Below, piece by piece: positions 1-8,394 of a stretch of DNA of 32,032 nucleotides; the first letter of the stretch is position 1; each line of letters begins with the position of its first letter. Under the pieces are notes generated by a model, which saw only the letters and a program-made list of their open reading frames with translations, had not been told where the DNA came from and did no database searches. The stretch is taken from the NCBI GenBank assembly GCA_025055835.1, contig JANWWR010000141.1, positions 1 through 32,032 of the forward strand. The letters run 5' to 3'. The position numbers and the translations under genes were made by a program. The stretch is from Gemmatales bacterium (GTDB taxonomy: Bacteria > Planctomycetota > Planctomycetia > Gemmatales > HRBIN36).

Positions 1-1211
1 CGACGATCCTCGGCCTCGTGATAGGAGCACGCTTTCTCCAGAATGCGTTCTCGTGATCCGCCGGGCAGGTCGCCGGTCCAGGATCGGGCCAGGCTCCATG
101 CCGTCTCGGCATTGGCCGCGTCGAGCAGGGCGTCGATCAGAGCCTTGCGTCCGACTGAAGTGTTTTGCAAAGCCGCCAGGGCTGCCTCGCGAAGCCGACG
201 GTCGCCGTGGTCCAATTGCCTTGCCAAGGCTCGAGCTATTTCGGGGTTTGCCAAAGCACCGAGTTTTTCGACGGCGAAGCGACGGATGGCAACGTCAGGG
301 GCATCGAAAAGCTTTAGAAACGTGGGGGCCAGTTTCGGCGTGACGGGCACCTTCTGCAATAAAATCATGGCGGGTGCTGCGATCTGGAAATCGCCATCCG
401 AGGCGCACTGTACTAAGGTGGCGATATGCTTTTCGCCACGAGGCGGTCCCAGATTGCCCAAGGCTTGTAATGCGGAAGCCCGCACCGCTAACGGTCGCTT
501 GGGATCGATCCGGGACCAGAAAATCGCTTCCGACCGTGGGTCATGCAAGGCGGCGAGGACCCGCAGCATAGCTGCCTCGGAAGCGGCAGAGAGTTTGCGT
601 GCGTTTTTGCCGCTCAACTTCTCGATCAGATACCGGGCCAGGGCTTTGCGACGGCCAGGGGGTAGCTTGGGCACGTCGGCGGCGAGCGATTTGGCAGCGG
701 CGGTGACGACGGCGTCATCGTCGTCCAGGAGGGCATGAGCGGCCACGACAGCGGCAGCATCGGTGTCTCCGTGGGCCAGGGCGGCAGCAACGCGGCTGCG
801 TTGTGCGGTCGGCAGCTCGTGCATGAGCTTTTCGATGGCCTTGGCACCGCGGCTGCCCAGGCAGCCGGCAGCTTCAGCGGCTGCTTCAAGTTCCGCTCCT
901 CCCCGGCGAACCAGTTCCAGGAGCCGGGGCAAGGCCTGTTCGGCTCTCAGCCTCCCTAATGCCTGTATCGCTGCCAGCCGCAGCTCCGGGTCCTCGTCTT
1001 CCGTTGCCGACAACAGGGCCTTGATCAGGGCCGTCTCTCGCGAGCCGATTTCGGCAGCCACGAGCACAGCCGCTCGGCGCACCGGTGCCGGCCCTTCGCC
1101 GATCAACCCCAGGAGGCGCTTTAATGTGGCGTCGGCCATAAGGTCGATAGTGCCTTCCGTGAAAAGTTTCGCCGAGACAAGCGTCGCGGGTATTGTCTCG
1201 CCGCTGCACAT
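1..1211 (-). CDS. HEAT-repeat protein (3' end off the window)
   Basis: The minus strand is open from the window edge up to a stop at 1260-1262. Reading it gives about 400 residues of repeated helical pairs, for example LLGLIGEGPAPVRRAAVLVA, then LRLAAIQALGRLRAEQALP, then VAIRRFAVEKLGALANPEIA. Recurring Leu/Ala with a D/E-P-x-V/L-R-x-A-A pattern is the signature of HEAT/PBS-lyase-type repeats, which act as protein-binding scaffolds. No catalytic domain is visible in this part, so a specific role cannot be given. I chose the ATG at 1211; a second in-frame ATG at 1139 (MADATLK) starts directly at the first repeat and is a good alternative, and neither has a strong Shine-Dalgarno. In planctomycetes such repeats are often attached to larger proteins, so the missing C-terminus may carry the function. 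It is divergent from the VWA gene that follows. The family call is firm; the start is uncertain. Confidence 0.8.
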   Translation of the reverse strand, partial: MCSGETIPATLVSAKLFTEGTIDLMADATLKRLLGLIGEGPAPVRRAAVLVAAEIGSRETALIKALLSATEDEDPELRLAAIQALGRLRAEQALPRLLELVRRGGAELEAAAEAAGCLGSRGAKAIEKLMHELPTAQRSRVAAALAHGDTDAAAVVAAHALLDDDDAVVTAAAKSLAADVPKLPPGRRKALARYLIEKLSGKNARKLSAASEAAMLRVLAALHDPRSEAIFWSRIDPKRPLAVRASALQALGNLGPPRGEKHIATLVQCASDGDFQIAAPAMILLQKVPVTPKLAPTFLKLFDAPDVAIRRFAVEKLGALANPEIARALARQLDHGDRRLREAALAALQNTSVGRKALIDALLDAANAETAWSLARSWTGDLPGGSRERILEKACSYHEAEDR

Positions 1212-1455
1212 GCTTCGCAAGGGGGAGACGCCGGGCTTGGCAAGACCAGCAGAAGTGATCTAGGTTTCCGAATGTAGCGGTTATGTCGAAGGCGGAGCCT
1301 CGGTAGGCGGTAAGCGATGCGAGGATTGCGGTTTTCTCTGAAAATGTACTGGCATTGCTGCGAAGCAGCGAATTAAGATAGCGTTATGCCTGCTGCCGCG
1401 AGAATGATGCGGATCGCGGCCCCATGTCAACCCGTTCTGTAGGGAGTCGAGGACA

Positions 1456-4400
1456 ATGACTACTGTCCGACGTCTGGTGGCTGTTGCTGCGGTGCTCAGC
1501 ATGGCGGCTGTCGCCATCCACGCGCCGTTGTTTGGTGACTCTTCCAGCGACAGCGACCCTCTGCGTAAGCCGTTGCCTCCGGAGAAGAGCCGATCTGCCA
1601 ACGACCCAAGCGCGGAAGCTGCCGAGGACTTTCTGGGTAAAGTCGCGGTGGCCAAGTTCAGCCAGGAAGGTGTGTTGACCTACCAGACCAAGGACGGGGT
1701 GACGCTGTTTGCTCTCAAGGTCCAGCCCAAGCTGACGGCTGGGACGGCCCGACCCACCGATTACGCCGTCCTCGTGGACACGACCGCCAGCCAGGCTGGT
1801 CCCTTCCATTTCGTACAACGGGTTTTGCTCTACAACCTGGTGAAGACTTTGCGGCCGGATGACCGCATCACGATTTGGAACGTCAACACCCGGCCCTTGG
1901 AACTGACGCATGGCTTTGTCTCGCCGACGCCCGAGAATGTCACGGACGCCCTGAAGGAACTGGACAAGTTCGTGCCCATGGGAGCGGCGGATCTGAAGAC
2001 GGCCATCGAACGGGCTGTGGCGGGCTTCGAGAACCGGACAGGTCGCAGGCAGGTGCTCCTTTACATCGGCGACGGCATGAGCACCCTCAATCCGATCAAG
2101 GCCAAGGAAATCGCCGATCTTAGCCGGGACATGGTCGAACGCCGCATCACGTTCTTCCCGGTCCCGCTTGGCCCGTCGTTCGATCCCCAGGTGATCCACG
2201 GACTCGCCACCGGCACCGGCGGCACGGCTCTCCGCGTGGATGTTCGAGAACGAGTGGAGGCAACTCTCAAGCGGTTCACCGAGACGATTGAGAAGCCCGT
2301 GGTGTACCCTGACAGCATTCAGTTCGCCTCGGAAGTGGCCGAGTTCTATCCGACCCGTCTTCCGCCTCTTCGCAGCGATTCCCCCACGCTGGTAGTTGGA
2401 CGCTTCAAGGAAGTTCCCGCGACGTTGGAATTTGTGCTCACCGGAAAGGTGGACGAACGGCCCTACCAGGTCCGGTTGAGCGACAAGGTTTTGGCCAGTT
2501 CTACGGATTGTTTCTTCCTGGCCTCGATGGTGGACCAGTGGAAGAAGGCCAAGGATCAACCGGCCTTGCTGCGGGCGGATCGCACCTTGGCGTTTGCCTT
2601 CGACCAGATGATGGTGGCTCGGGAGGAGCTACTCGCTCAAGCTCGGATCGCCTTGGCACACGATCAACTGGACGTGGCAGCCAAGCTCTTCGCCCAGGCT
2701 GAGGAGCTTGACCCGTCCGATCCGGCGGCCCGCTCGGGCACTTTGCTGGTCAAGCACATGAAGTCGAAGCGGCAAAAGCAGCTTGCTTTGGCTCAGGAAC
2801 AGGACCGCGATGGCAATCAAGGGGCCGCTCAGCCACCTGCTAATGCCCAGGAAGAAGACGCCCTGAAGCGAGTCGAGCAGCAACGTCTCATCGAAGAACA
2901 GCGCGTCAAGTTGCAGGTTCAGGAGGCGATTCGACAGGCCCGAGCTGAACTGACCGCCAACCCCGATCTAGCCATCGAACGACTCAAGCTGCTGATCGAC
3001 ACGGTGCAGCGGCACCCCGATATCCGTGAGGAATTGCGGCGGGATTTGGCCCGTCAATTGGAGAATGAAACCAGAGCTGCGACGCTTCAAGCGGCTCGAA
3101 TCCAGGCAGCGCGTGTCGAGAATGATCGTCGGCTGGCTCAGGCGCGAGCTCAGGCCGAGCTTCAGGCTCAAGCGGCTCAGCGGGAAAAGAACATTGCTAC
3201 GGCGCTGGCCCAATTTAACAACCTGATGGACCAGGCTCGTTACGAGGAAGCCTATCGGCAGGCCCTTCTTGGGCAGGAATTGGCCCCTCAACTCGTACAA
3301 GCGGAGCAGGCCCGTTTCCAATCGCTTATCGCCCGCAATCTTCGCAATTACAACGAAATCATCGAGGCCAAGCGGGAGAACTTCATTGCCACGCTGGATC
3401 TTACCGACCGGTCTGGCATCCCGTTCCCGGATGAGCCTTCGATCCAATACCCGCCGGCAAGTTTCTTCAAGAACTCCATCTTCCGCAACTGGGGCGAACT
3501 CTCGGAGTATCGCAAGAAGCGGTGGGCGGTTCAAACGTTTGAAGACCGTCCCGATCGCCTTGCCGAGGCTCTGGAATTGCAGTCGCTGATGTATCAGCCA
3601 ACGGACAAGCTCCGGGGTGGCATTGATCCAAACACGCCTCTGAAGGATGCCCTAGAAACCATTTCGCGGCTCATCAGCACGCCTTCGTTGCCGGTCGTCT
3701 TCCGCATCAACTACAAGGCGTTCAAGGAGTACGTCAACGAAGAACCGGACGCTGTTGATAACAAGCAAGTGAGCCTTCCCGCGCTGCCTAAGGGATCCAA
3801 GGTGGCTCTTGGCTCTCTGTTGGCAGAGTTGTTGGCTCAGGTGGACGCGGAGTACGTTATCCGGCGTGACCATATTGAAATCACTCACTACAAAGCCCAA
3901 CTTGATGAGAAGGCCATTCGCGTCTACCCCGCCGGGGAACTGGTGATCTCCCTGAACACTCCGATCTTGGCCATGAGCGGCGGAGGTCTGGGTGGCTTTG
4001 GCGGTGGCCTGGGCGGGTTCGGTGGTTTGGGTGGTTTCGGTGGTGGCCTCGGTGGCTTTGGCGGTGGCCTCGGCGGTTTTGGCGGCCTGGGTGGCTTCGG
4101 CGGCGGATTTCCCGGCGGCTTTGGCGGCATCGGCGGCTTCGGCGGAGGTTTCCCAGGCGGTTTTGGCGGTCTGGGTGGCTTCGGCGGCGGCCTCGGCGGC
4201 CTCGGCGGCCTGGGCGGCTTCGGAGGTGGTCTGGGTGGCTTCGGCGGAGGTTTCCCAGGTGGCTTCGGCGGTCTGGGCGGCTTCGGAGGCGGCCTAGGCG
4301 GCTTCGGCGGCTTGGGGGGCTTCGGCGGTGGCTTCGGTGGTGGCGGGTTCTTTGGGGTTAACGACCCGATGACCCGCAGCATGAACGCCATGAACCTGAT

Positions 4401-6201
4401 CAACCTGATTCGCAACGTTGTTGGCCGCCAGAATGAGTGGTACATGGATCCCAATGCCCAGGCGGGAGCCGGAGGAGGCGGTCTGGGTGGGCCGGGCGGC
4501 GGCGGTCTGGGCGGTCCGGGTGGTGGCGGAGGATTTGGCGGCTTCGGCATGGTGGGATTCAGCGGTGGTACCGATGATCCCAATGCCAACAACATCGCCT
4601 ACTTCGACCCGGTGATGGCCCTCATTGTCAAAGGCACGACCCGGTTCAATCCACGTCTCGCTCCTGTGGTCCGTCGTCCTGAGGACGCAGCAGGTGCCAT
4701 GATCGACCCGCCGGGCGGAGGCCGCATCCTCGCCGGAGCCGGTCAAAAACCGGCCTCGGACAAGAAGGAGGGCGGAACGGACACCGGAGGCAGCGGTCTT
4801 GCTTCCACAAAGGGCGGCCAGACTAAACCGAATGCTGTGGCCAAGGATGACAAGCATGCGGTGGCCTCGGCGAATCTCGATCCGAAGGTGATTTGGGACG
4901 AAGCTCTGGCCCGCAGTCAGCCGCAAAGCGCCTTCCTTATCGCGGCAGCTTCATTCCTGGCGGAGTACGGCAAGTTCGATCACTCGGCGGAGTTGCTCAA
5001 GGCGGCGATTCGACAGGGCGTCATGGCTCGGCCGTGGATGTTCGAGGCGATTGGGTGCGCTCTGGAGATTTGCCACGGCGACCCCGAGGAGATTGAGCGG
5101 GCGTATCTCTCCGCAGCGGACCTGCGGCCCAACGACGCGGACGGTTATCTGACGGCGGCGAAAGTCATGGCTTCGCATCGGAAGTACGGTCGAGCCTTGG
5201 AATTCTGCCGTCACGCCGCAGCCCTGCTGCCTGGCTTGCCGCAGGCATACCTCCAGGCGCTCGACATCGCCCTGGTGGCCAAGGATGCCAAGGCGATGAC
5301 GTGGGCCGTTGACAATCTGCTGTCCCGTGATTGGCCCACGAACCACAAAGAAATCCAGGAGCGTGCCCGCAAGGCCGTCGCTGACCTCGCCGCTCGACTC
5401 TCCGAAGAAGGACGGACCAGTGAAGCAGAGCAACTGGTTCAGGCCAGCGAGAAGCCGCGGCCGCGCGACTTGGTGATTCGGCTCCATTGGCAAGGTGAAG
5501 CCGACCTGGATCTGGTCGTCACCGAGCCAGCCGGCACCGAATGCTCCTTCAAGGCTCGGCTGACCCCGGCAGGCGGTGTTCTCCAAGGGGACTTGGCGGC
5601 AGAGGAACGCTCGGAGGTTTACTCCGCAGCTCAGGCCTTCCCGGGAGATTTCCGCGTGACGGTTCGCCGTGTCTGGGGCAAGCCGGTCGGCAACAAAGCC
5701 ACGCTGGAAGTCATCCGTCACCAGGGCACGGAGGCCGAGGAGGTGCTGCGAGAAACCCTGGCGTTGGACGGCGAACAGGCTTTGACCATCAACCTGGAGC
5801 GAGGCCGGCGCACCACGTTGGAGGAAGTTCCCGCGTTGGATGCCGTGCGGCAGGCCTTCCAGACCTCGCCGGCTGAGGATCGGGCGCAAGTCGAGCAGCA
5901 GCTACGCCGGCTCGCGCTGCCGATCACGGTCGGCATCGAGGATGGCCGTTTCCGTCCTGGCATGACACAGCGGGCCGTCCGCAGCGCTCAGCCAACCTCC
6001 CTGTTGGAACGGATGGGGGCCGGCGCTGAGGAGGTAGTTCGTCAGGGTGCAGTCAAACCGTATCTCAACAGCGGTCTGAGCTTCACGACCGAGACGGCAC
6101 GAGCCTCGGACGGCAACGGCCTGATCCTGAAGTTCAAGCCGGTCTTTAGTCACCTGGAAGAGCGGCGGCCGACGCTGCCGGTGGTGCCCGGCGGACAGTA
6201 A
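1456..6201 (+). CDS. Secreted VWA / STN-like / Gly-rich / TPR protein
   Basis: A 1581-residue protein with an N-terminal signal peptide (two Arg, then a hydrophobic stretch at about 8-25). Residues about 100-300 form a von Willebrand A domain: the metal site starts with D108-T110-S112, a GAADL stretch sits at 176-180, and D206 is in IGDGMST. A Gln/Ala/Arg-rich, probably coiled segment (about 440-620) follows. Residues about 710-830 resemble the STN/secretin-N-like module common in planctomycetes, ending in VIRRDHIEITHY. Residues about 841-965 are almost pure Gly with Leu, Phe and Pro (GGLGGFGGG units), with a second Gly tract near 1003-1035. A TPR-like region (about 1145-1300) and a C-terminal beta domain (about 1330-1430, GEADLDLVVTEPAG, like YfaP/DUF2135) end it. 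AGGGAG at 1441 lies nine bases before the ATG. Two small leader hairpins (1357-1369 and 1396-1419) precede it. Probably exported and protein-binding; its specific role is unknown. Confidence 0.85.
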   Translation: MTTVRRLVAVAAVLSMAAVAIHAPLFGDSSSDSDPLRKPLPPEKSRSANDPSAEAAEDFLGKVAVAKFSQEGVLTYQTKDGVTLFALKVQPKLTAGTARPTDYAVLVDTTASQAGPFHFVQRVLLYNLVKTLRPDDRITIWNVNTRPLELTHGFVSPTPENVTDALKELDKFVPMGAADLKTAIERAVAGFENRTGRRQVLLYIGDGMSTLNPIKAKEIADLSRDMVERRITFFPVPLGPSFDPQVIHGLATGTGGTALRVDVRERVEATLKRFTETIEKPVVYPDSIQFASEVAEFYPTRLPPLRSDSPTLVVGRFKEVPATLEFVLTGKVDERPYQVRLSDKVLASSTDCFFLASMVDQWKKAKDQPALLRADRTLAFAFDQMMVAREELLAQARIALAHDQLDVAAKLFAQAEELDPSDPAARSGTLLVKHMKSKRQKQLALAQEQDRDGNQGAAQPPANAQEEDALKRVEQQRLIEEQRVKLQVQEAIRQARAELTANPDLAIERLKLLIDTVQRHPDIREELRRDLARQLENETRAATLQAARIQAARVENDRRLAQARAQAELQAQAAQREKNIATALAQFNNLMDQARYEEAYRQALLGQELAPQLVQAEQARFQSLIARNLRNYNEIIEAKRENFIATLDLTDRSGIPFPDEPSIQYPPASFFKNSIFRNWGELSEYRKKRWAVQTFEDRPDRLAEALELQSLMYQPTDKLRGGIDPNTPLKDALETISRLISTPSLPVVFRINYKAFKEYVNEEPDAVDNKQVSLPALPKGSKVALGSLLAELLAQVDAEYVIRRDHIEITHYKAQLDEKAIRVYPAGELVISLNTPILAMSGGGLGGFGGGLGGFGGLGGFGGGLGGFGGGLGGFGGLGGFGGGFPGGFGGIGGFGGGFPGGFGGLGGFGGGLGGLGGLGGFGGGLGGFGGGFPGGFGGLGGFGGGLGGFGGLGGFGGGFGGGGFFGVNDPMTRSMNAMNLINLIRNVVGRQNEWYMDPNAQAGAGGGGLGGPGGGGLGGPGGGGGFGGFGMVGFSGGTDDPNANNIAYFDPVMALIVKGTTRFNPRLAPVVRRPEDAAGAMIDPPGGGRILAGAGQKPASDKKEGGTDTGGSGLASTKGGQTKPNAVAKDDKHAVASANLDPKVIWDEALARSQPQSAFLIAAASFLAEYGKFDHSAELLKAAIRQGVMARPWMFEAIGCALEICHGDPEEIERAYLSAADLRPNDADGYLTAAKVMASHRKYGRALEFCRHAAALLPGLPQAYLQALDIALVAKDAKAMTWAVDNLLSRDWPTNHKEIQERARKAVADLAARLSEEGRTSEAEQLVQASEKPRPRDLVIRLHWQGEADLDLVVTEPAGTECSFKARLTPAGGVLQGDLAAEERSEVYSAAQAFPGDFRVTVRRVWGKPVGNKATLEVIRHQGTEAEEVLRETLALDGEQALTINLERGRRTTLEEVPALDAVRQAFQTSPAEDRAQVEQQLRRLALPITVGIEDGRFRPGMTQRAVRSAQPTSLLERMGAGAEEVVRQGAVKPYLNSGLSFTTETARASDGNGLILKFKPVFSHLEERRPTLPVVPGGQ

Positions 6202-6235
6202 CGCCACTTGTTCCGGTAATCATCGCAAACAACCC

Positions 6236-6267
6236 AGGCCCACGGAATGCACCGTCCGTGGGCCTTT
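6236..6267 (+). terminator. Strong intrinsic terminator after the VWA gene
   Basis: A perfect 11-bp inverted repeat (6236-6246 pairing with 6255-6265) has an 8-base loop, followed by TTTCCCTT. It starts 35 bases after the stop codon of the VWA gene and ends before the aroDE leader, so it should separate the two transcripts. Confidence 0.75.
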
Positions 6268-6293
6268 CCCTTGCGGCTTTTGTCACGGCCCGT

Positions 6294-6319
6294 TACTTTG
6301 GCAGAAAAGTGCCAAAGTA
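6294..6319. promoter_or_regulatory. 10-bp inverted repeat in the aroDE leader
   Basis: TACTTTGGCA at 6294-6303 is matched perfectly by TGCCAAAGTA at 6310-6319, across the loop GAAAAG. It lies 27 bases before the aroDE start and after the terminator of the previous gene. The symmetry fits a regulator operator or a 5' leader hairpin; no T-run follows, so it is unlikely to be a terminator. Confidence 0.5.
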
Positions 6320-6346
6320 TTGCTGCGAGTACATTCTGCAACCGCC

Positions 6347-7849
6347 ATGATCTGTGTCAGCATCGGTCGCACTCGGCACAAGATGATGCTCCTAGAGATT
6401 CAGGAAGCAGCCAAACAAGGGGCCGAGATGATCGAAGTGCGGCTCGATTTCCTGGCGCGTCCTCCCGACTTCAAACGCATCCTGGCCAACAAGCCCTGTC
6501 CCATGGTTGTCACCGTGCGTCGCCAGGAGGATGGCGGACGCTGGACGCGAAGCGAAGACGAACGACTCATGCTGCTGCGGCAGGCCATTGTCGCCGGCTT
6601 CGATTGGGTGGATCTGGAAACCGATGTCATCGACCAGGTGCCGCGCTACAAGGACGTCAAGCGCATCGTCAGCTACCACAATCTCCGCGAAATGCCATCC
6701 GACCTGGAGGCCATCCACGAGAGGATGTGCAAACAGGACGCGGATGTCGTTAAACTCGCGGTTCGGGCTGAGAATCCGGAGGACAATCTGCGGGTCCTGC
6801 GCCTGTGCGGCTCGACGGTCAAGCCGACAGTGGCCATCTGCATGGGCGACCTGGGAACCCCGAGCCGGGTTCTCGCCGGGCGTTTCGGCGCTCCGTTCAC
6901 CTATGCCGCATTTAACCGCGAGCGCGGCATCGCTCCGGGCATCCTGTCGTTCGACGAAATGAGGCATGTTTACCACTACGACGAGATTCAGAGGGACAGC
7001 CGCGTCTATGCCGTCGTCGGCGACCCCATCGCCCACAGCCTCAGTCCGCTCGTTCACAACGCCGCGTTTCGCGCCTTGGGGCTGAATTGCATCTACGTGC
7101 CGCTGCGTGTTCCGCGCGGCGACCTGCCGAAGGTTGTCAACCGATATCAGGAAATCCCCATCTCGGGCTACAGCGTCACCATTCCGCATAAGGAAGCAGC
7201 AGTGTCTCTGGCCAAGGAGAAGGATTCCTATGTGGAATGGACGCAGGCCACGAACACCTTGGTCCGCCGGGACGACGGCAGCTTCGCGGCATTTAATACC
7301 GACTGCCCGGCCGCTTTGGAAGCTCTCAAATCGGGGATGGATAAGCTGGAAGGCGGAGCCATCCTGGCCGGACGCACCGTACTTCTGCTCGGAGCCGGCG
7401 GTGCGGCTCGGGCCATTGCCCACACCCTCCACCGAGAGGGAGCCTTGGTCATCATCGCCAATCGCACCGCGGAACGTGCTCATGCTCTGGCTTCGGAAGT
7501 CGGCTGCCGATCCATCGACTGGAACGCCCGCCATTCGGTGATCGCCGAAATCGTCATCAACTGCACCTCCGTCGGCATGCACCCCAATCTCGATGAAAGT
7601 CCGATCCACCACAGTTTCCTCAAGCCGAACCTGGTCGTCTTTGACATCGTGTACAACCCGGAAACGACGTTGCTGGTCAAGGAGGCCCGCGACCGGGGTT
7701 GCCACGTCATCACGGGCGTCGAGATGTTCATCCGCCAGGCGGCCTATCAATTCAAGCTCTTCACGGGACGGGAGCCGCCGTTGGATGTGATGCGCAAGGT
7801 CGTTCGCCGGGCCTTGTCCCCCGTGCAATTACGGGAAGTACCGACATGA
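6347..7849 (+). CDS. aroDE: Bifunctional 3-dehydroquinate dehydratase / shikimate dehydrogenase
   Basis: A fusion of two shikimate-pathway enzymes (500 residues, cytoplasmic). Residues about 1-215 are a type I dehydroquinase: EVRLDFL, catalytic H111 in VSYHNL, Schiff-base lysine K136 in DVVKLAV, and the loop GTPSRVLAGRFG before TYA. Residues about 225-490 are shikimate dehydrogenase: VGDPIAHSLSPLVHN for substrate, K282 in IPHKEA, NTD, the NADP loop GAGGAAR near 349, and NRTAERA. It would convert 3-dehydroquinate to dehydroshikimate and then shikimate. The frame stays open 27 bases upstream, but the ATG at 6347 (MICVSIG) matches the usual dehydroquinase N-terminus. Its stop overlaps the aroK start (ATGA), which implies translational coupling to the next enzyme of the same pathway. 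Fusions in this order are known in chlamydiae and plants. Confidence 0.95.
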   Translation: MICVSIGRTRHKMMLLEIQEAAKQGAEMIEVRLDFLARPPDFKRILANKPCPMVVTVRRQEDGGRWTRSEDERLMLLRQAIVAGFDWVDLETDVIDQVPRYKDVKRIVSYHNLREMPSDLEAIHERMCKQDADVVKLAVRAENPEDNLRVLRLCGSTVKPTVAICMGDLGTPSRVLAGRFGAPFTYAAFNRERGIAPGILSFDEMRHVYHYDEIQRDSRVYAVVGDPIAHSLSPLVHNAAFRALGLNCIYVPLRVPRGDLPKVVNRYQEIPISGYSVTIPHKEAAVSLAKEKDSYVEWTQATNTLVRRDDGSFAAFNTDCPAALEALKSGMDKLEGGAILAGRTVLLLGAGGAARAIAHTLHREGALVIIANRTAERAHALASEVGCRSIDWNARHSVIAEIVINCTSVGMHPNLDESPIHHSFLKPNLVVFDIVYNPETTLLVKEARDRGCHVITGVEMFIRQAAYQFKLFTGREPPLDVMRKVVRRALSPVQLREVPT

Positions 7850-8394
7850 TGCGGCCGACCGATCGCATCTTCCTGATCGGTGCCCGAGGCGCAGGCAAGA
7901 CCACGGTGGCCAGCTTGCTCGCGGATCGCCTGGGTTGGCGAATGGTGGATGCCGACGCGGAGATCGAACGCCAAACCGGCTGCTCGATTCGATCCATCTT
8001 CGAGCGGGAAGGGGAGAGCGGTTTCCGCCAGCTTGAGGCCGAAACGCTTCGCCGCCTTGCCTCGTTTTCCCGAGCGGTCATCGCCACGGGGGGCGGCGTG
8101 GTAGTCCGTCCGGAGAATCGGGAACTGTTGCGCCGCAGTGGTCTGGTGGTTTGGCTGAGGGCGGAACCGGAAGTCTTGTGGCGGCGAATGGACACGGACC
8201 CGCGAACCGCCGAGCAGCGGCCAGCTCTGACATCGCTGGGTGGATTGGAAGAGATGCAGTCCATTGTAGCGCAGCGAAGTAAGTGGTACTCGGAGTGCGC
8301 AAGCCTCACCATTGACACCTCAGCACGCTCTCCCCAAGATGTCGCACAGATGATTCTCGAATTCCTGGCCCGGACAGCCAATGAACCTCATTGA
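7846..8394 (+). CDS. aroK: Shikimate kinase
   Basis: A 182-residue P-loop kinase that phosphorylates shikimate at the 3-hydroxyl, the step after AroE. It shows Walker A GARGAGKT (residues 12-19), the substrate aspartates in VDADAEIE (about 36-40), FREGE-like FEREGESGFRQLE for substrate arginine contacts, the ATGGGVV glycine motif near 83, and the lid arginine in TAEQRPAL. Length is normal for the family. The start ATG overlaps the aroDE stop by four bases; the second codon is also ATG, so the start could be 7849. The gene's end overlaps the following prepilin peptidase by 14 bases, placing it inside one tight operon. Confidence 0.95.
   Translation: MMRPTDRIFLIGARGAGKTTVASLLADRLGWRMVDADAEIERQTGCSIRSIFEREGESGFRQLEAETLRRLASFSRAVIATGGGVVVRPENRELLRRSGLVVWLRAEPEVLWRRMDTDPRTAEQRPALTSLGGLEEMQSIVAQRSKWYSECASLTIDTSARSPQDVAQMILEFLARTANEPH

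Noticed and set aside
43..1263. Several forward open frames across the left end.
   Set aside because: They are rich in Arg/Ser/Ala without domains, while the minus strand gives clean HEAT repeats.
3924..4595. A 223-codon Pro-rich frame on the minus strand.
   Set aside because: It is the complement of the Gly-rich tract (GGN reads as Pro on the other strand) and has no ribosome site of its own.
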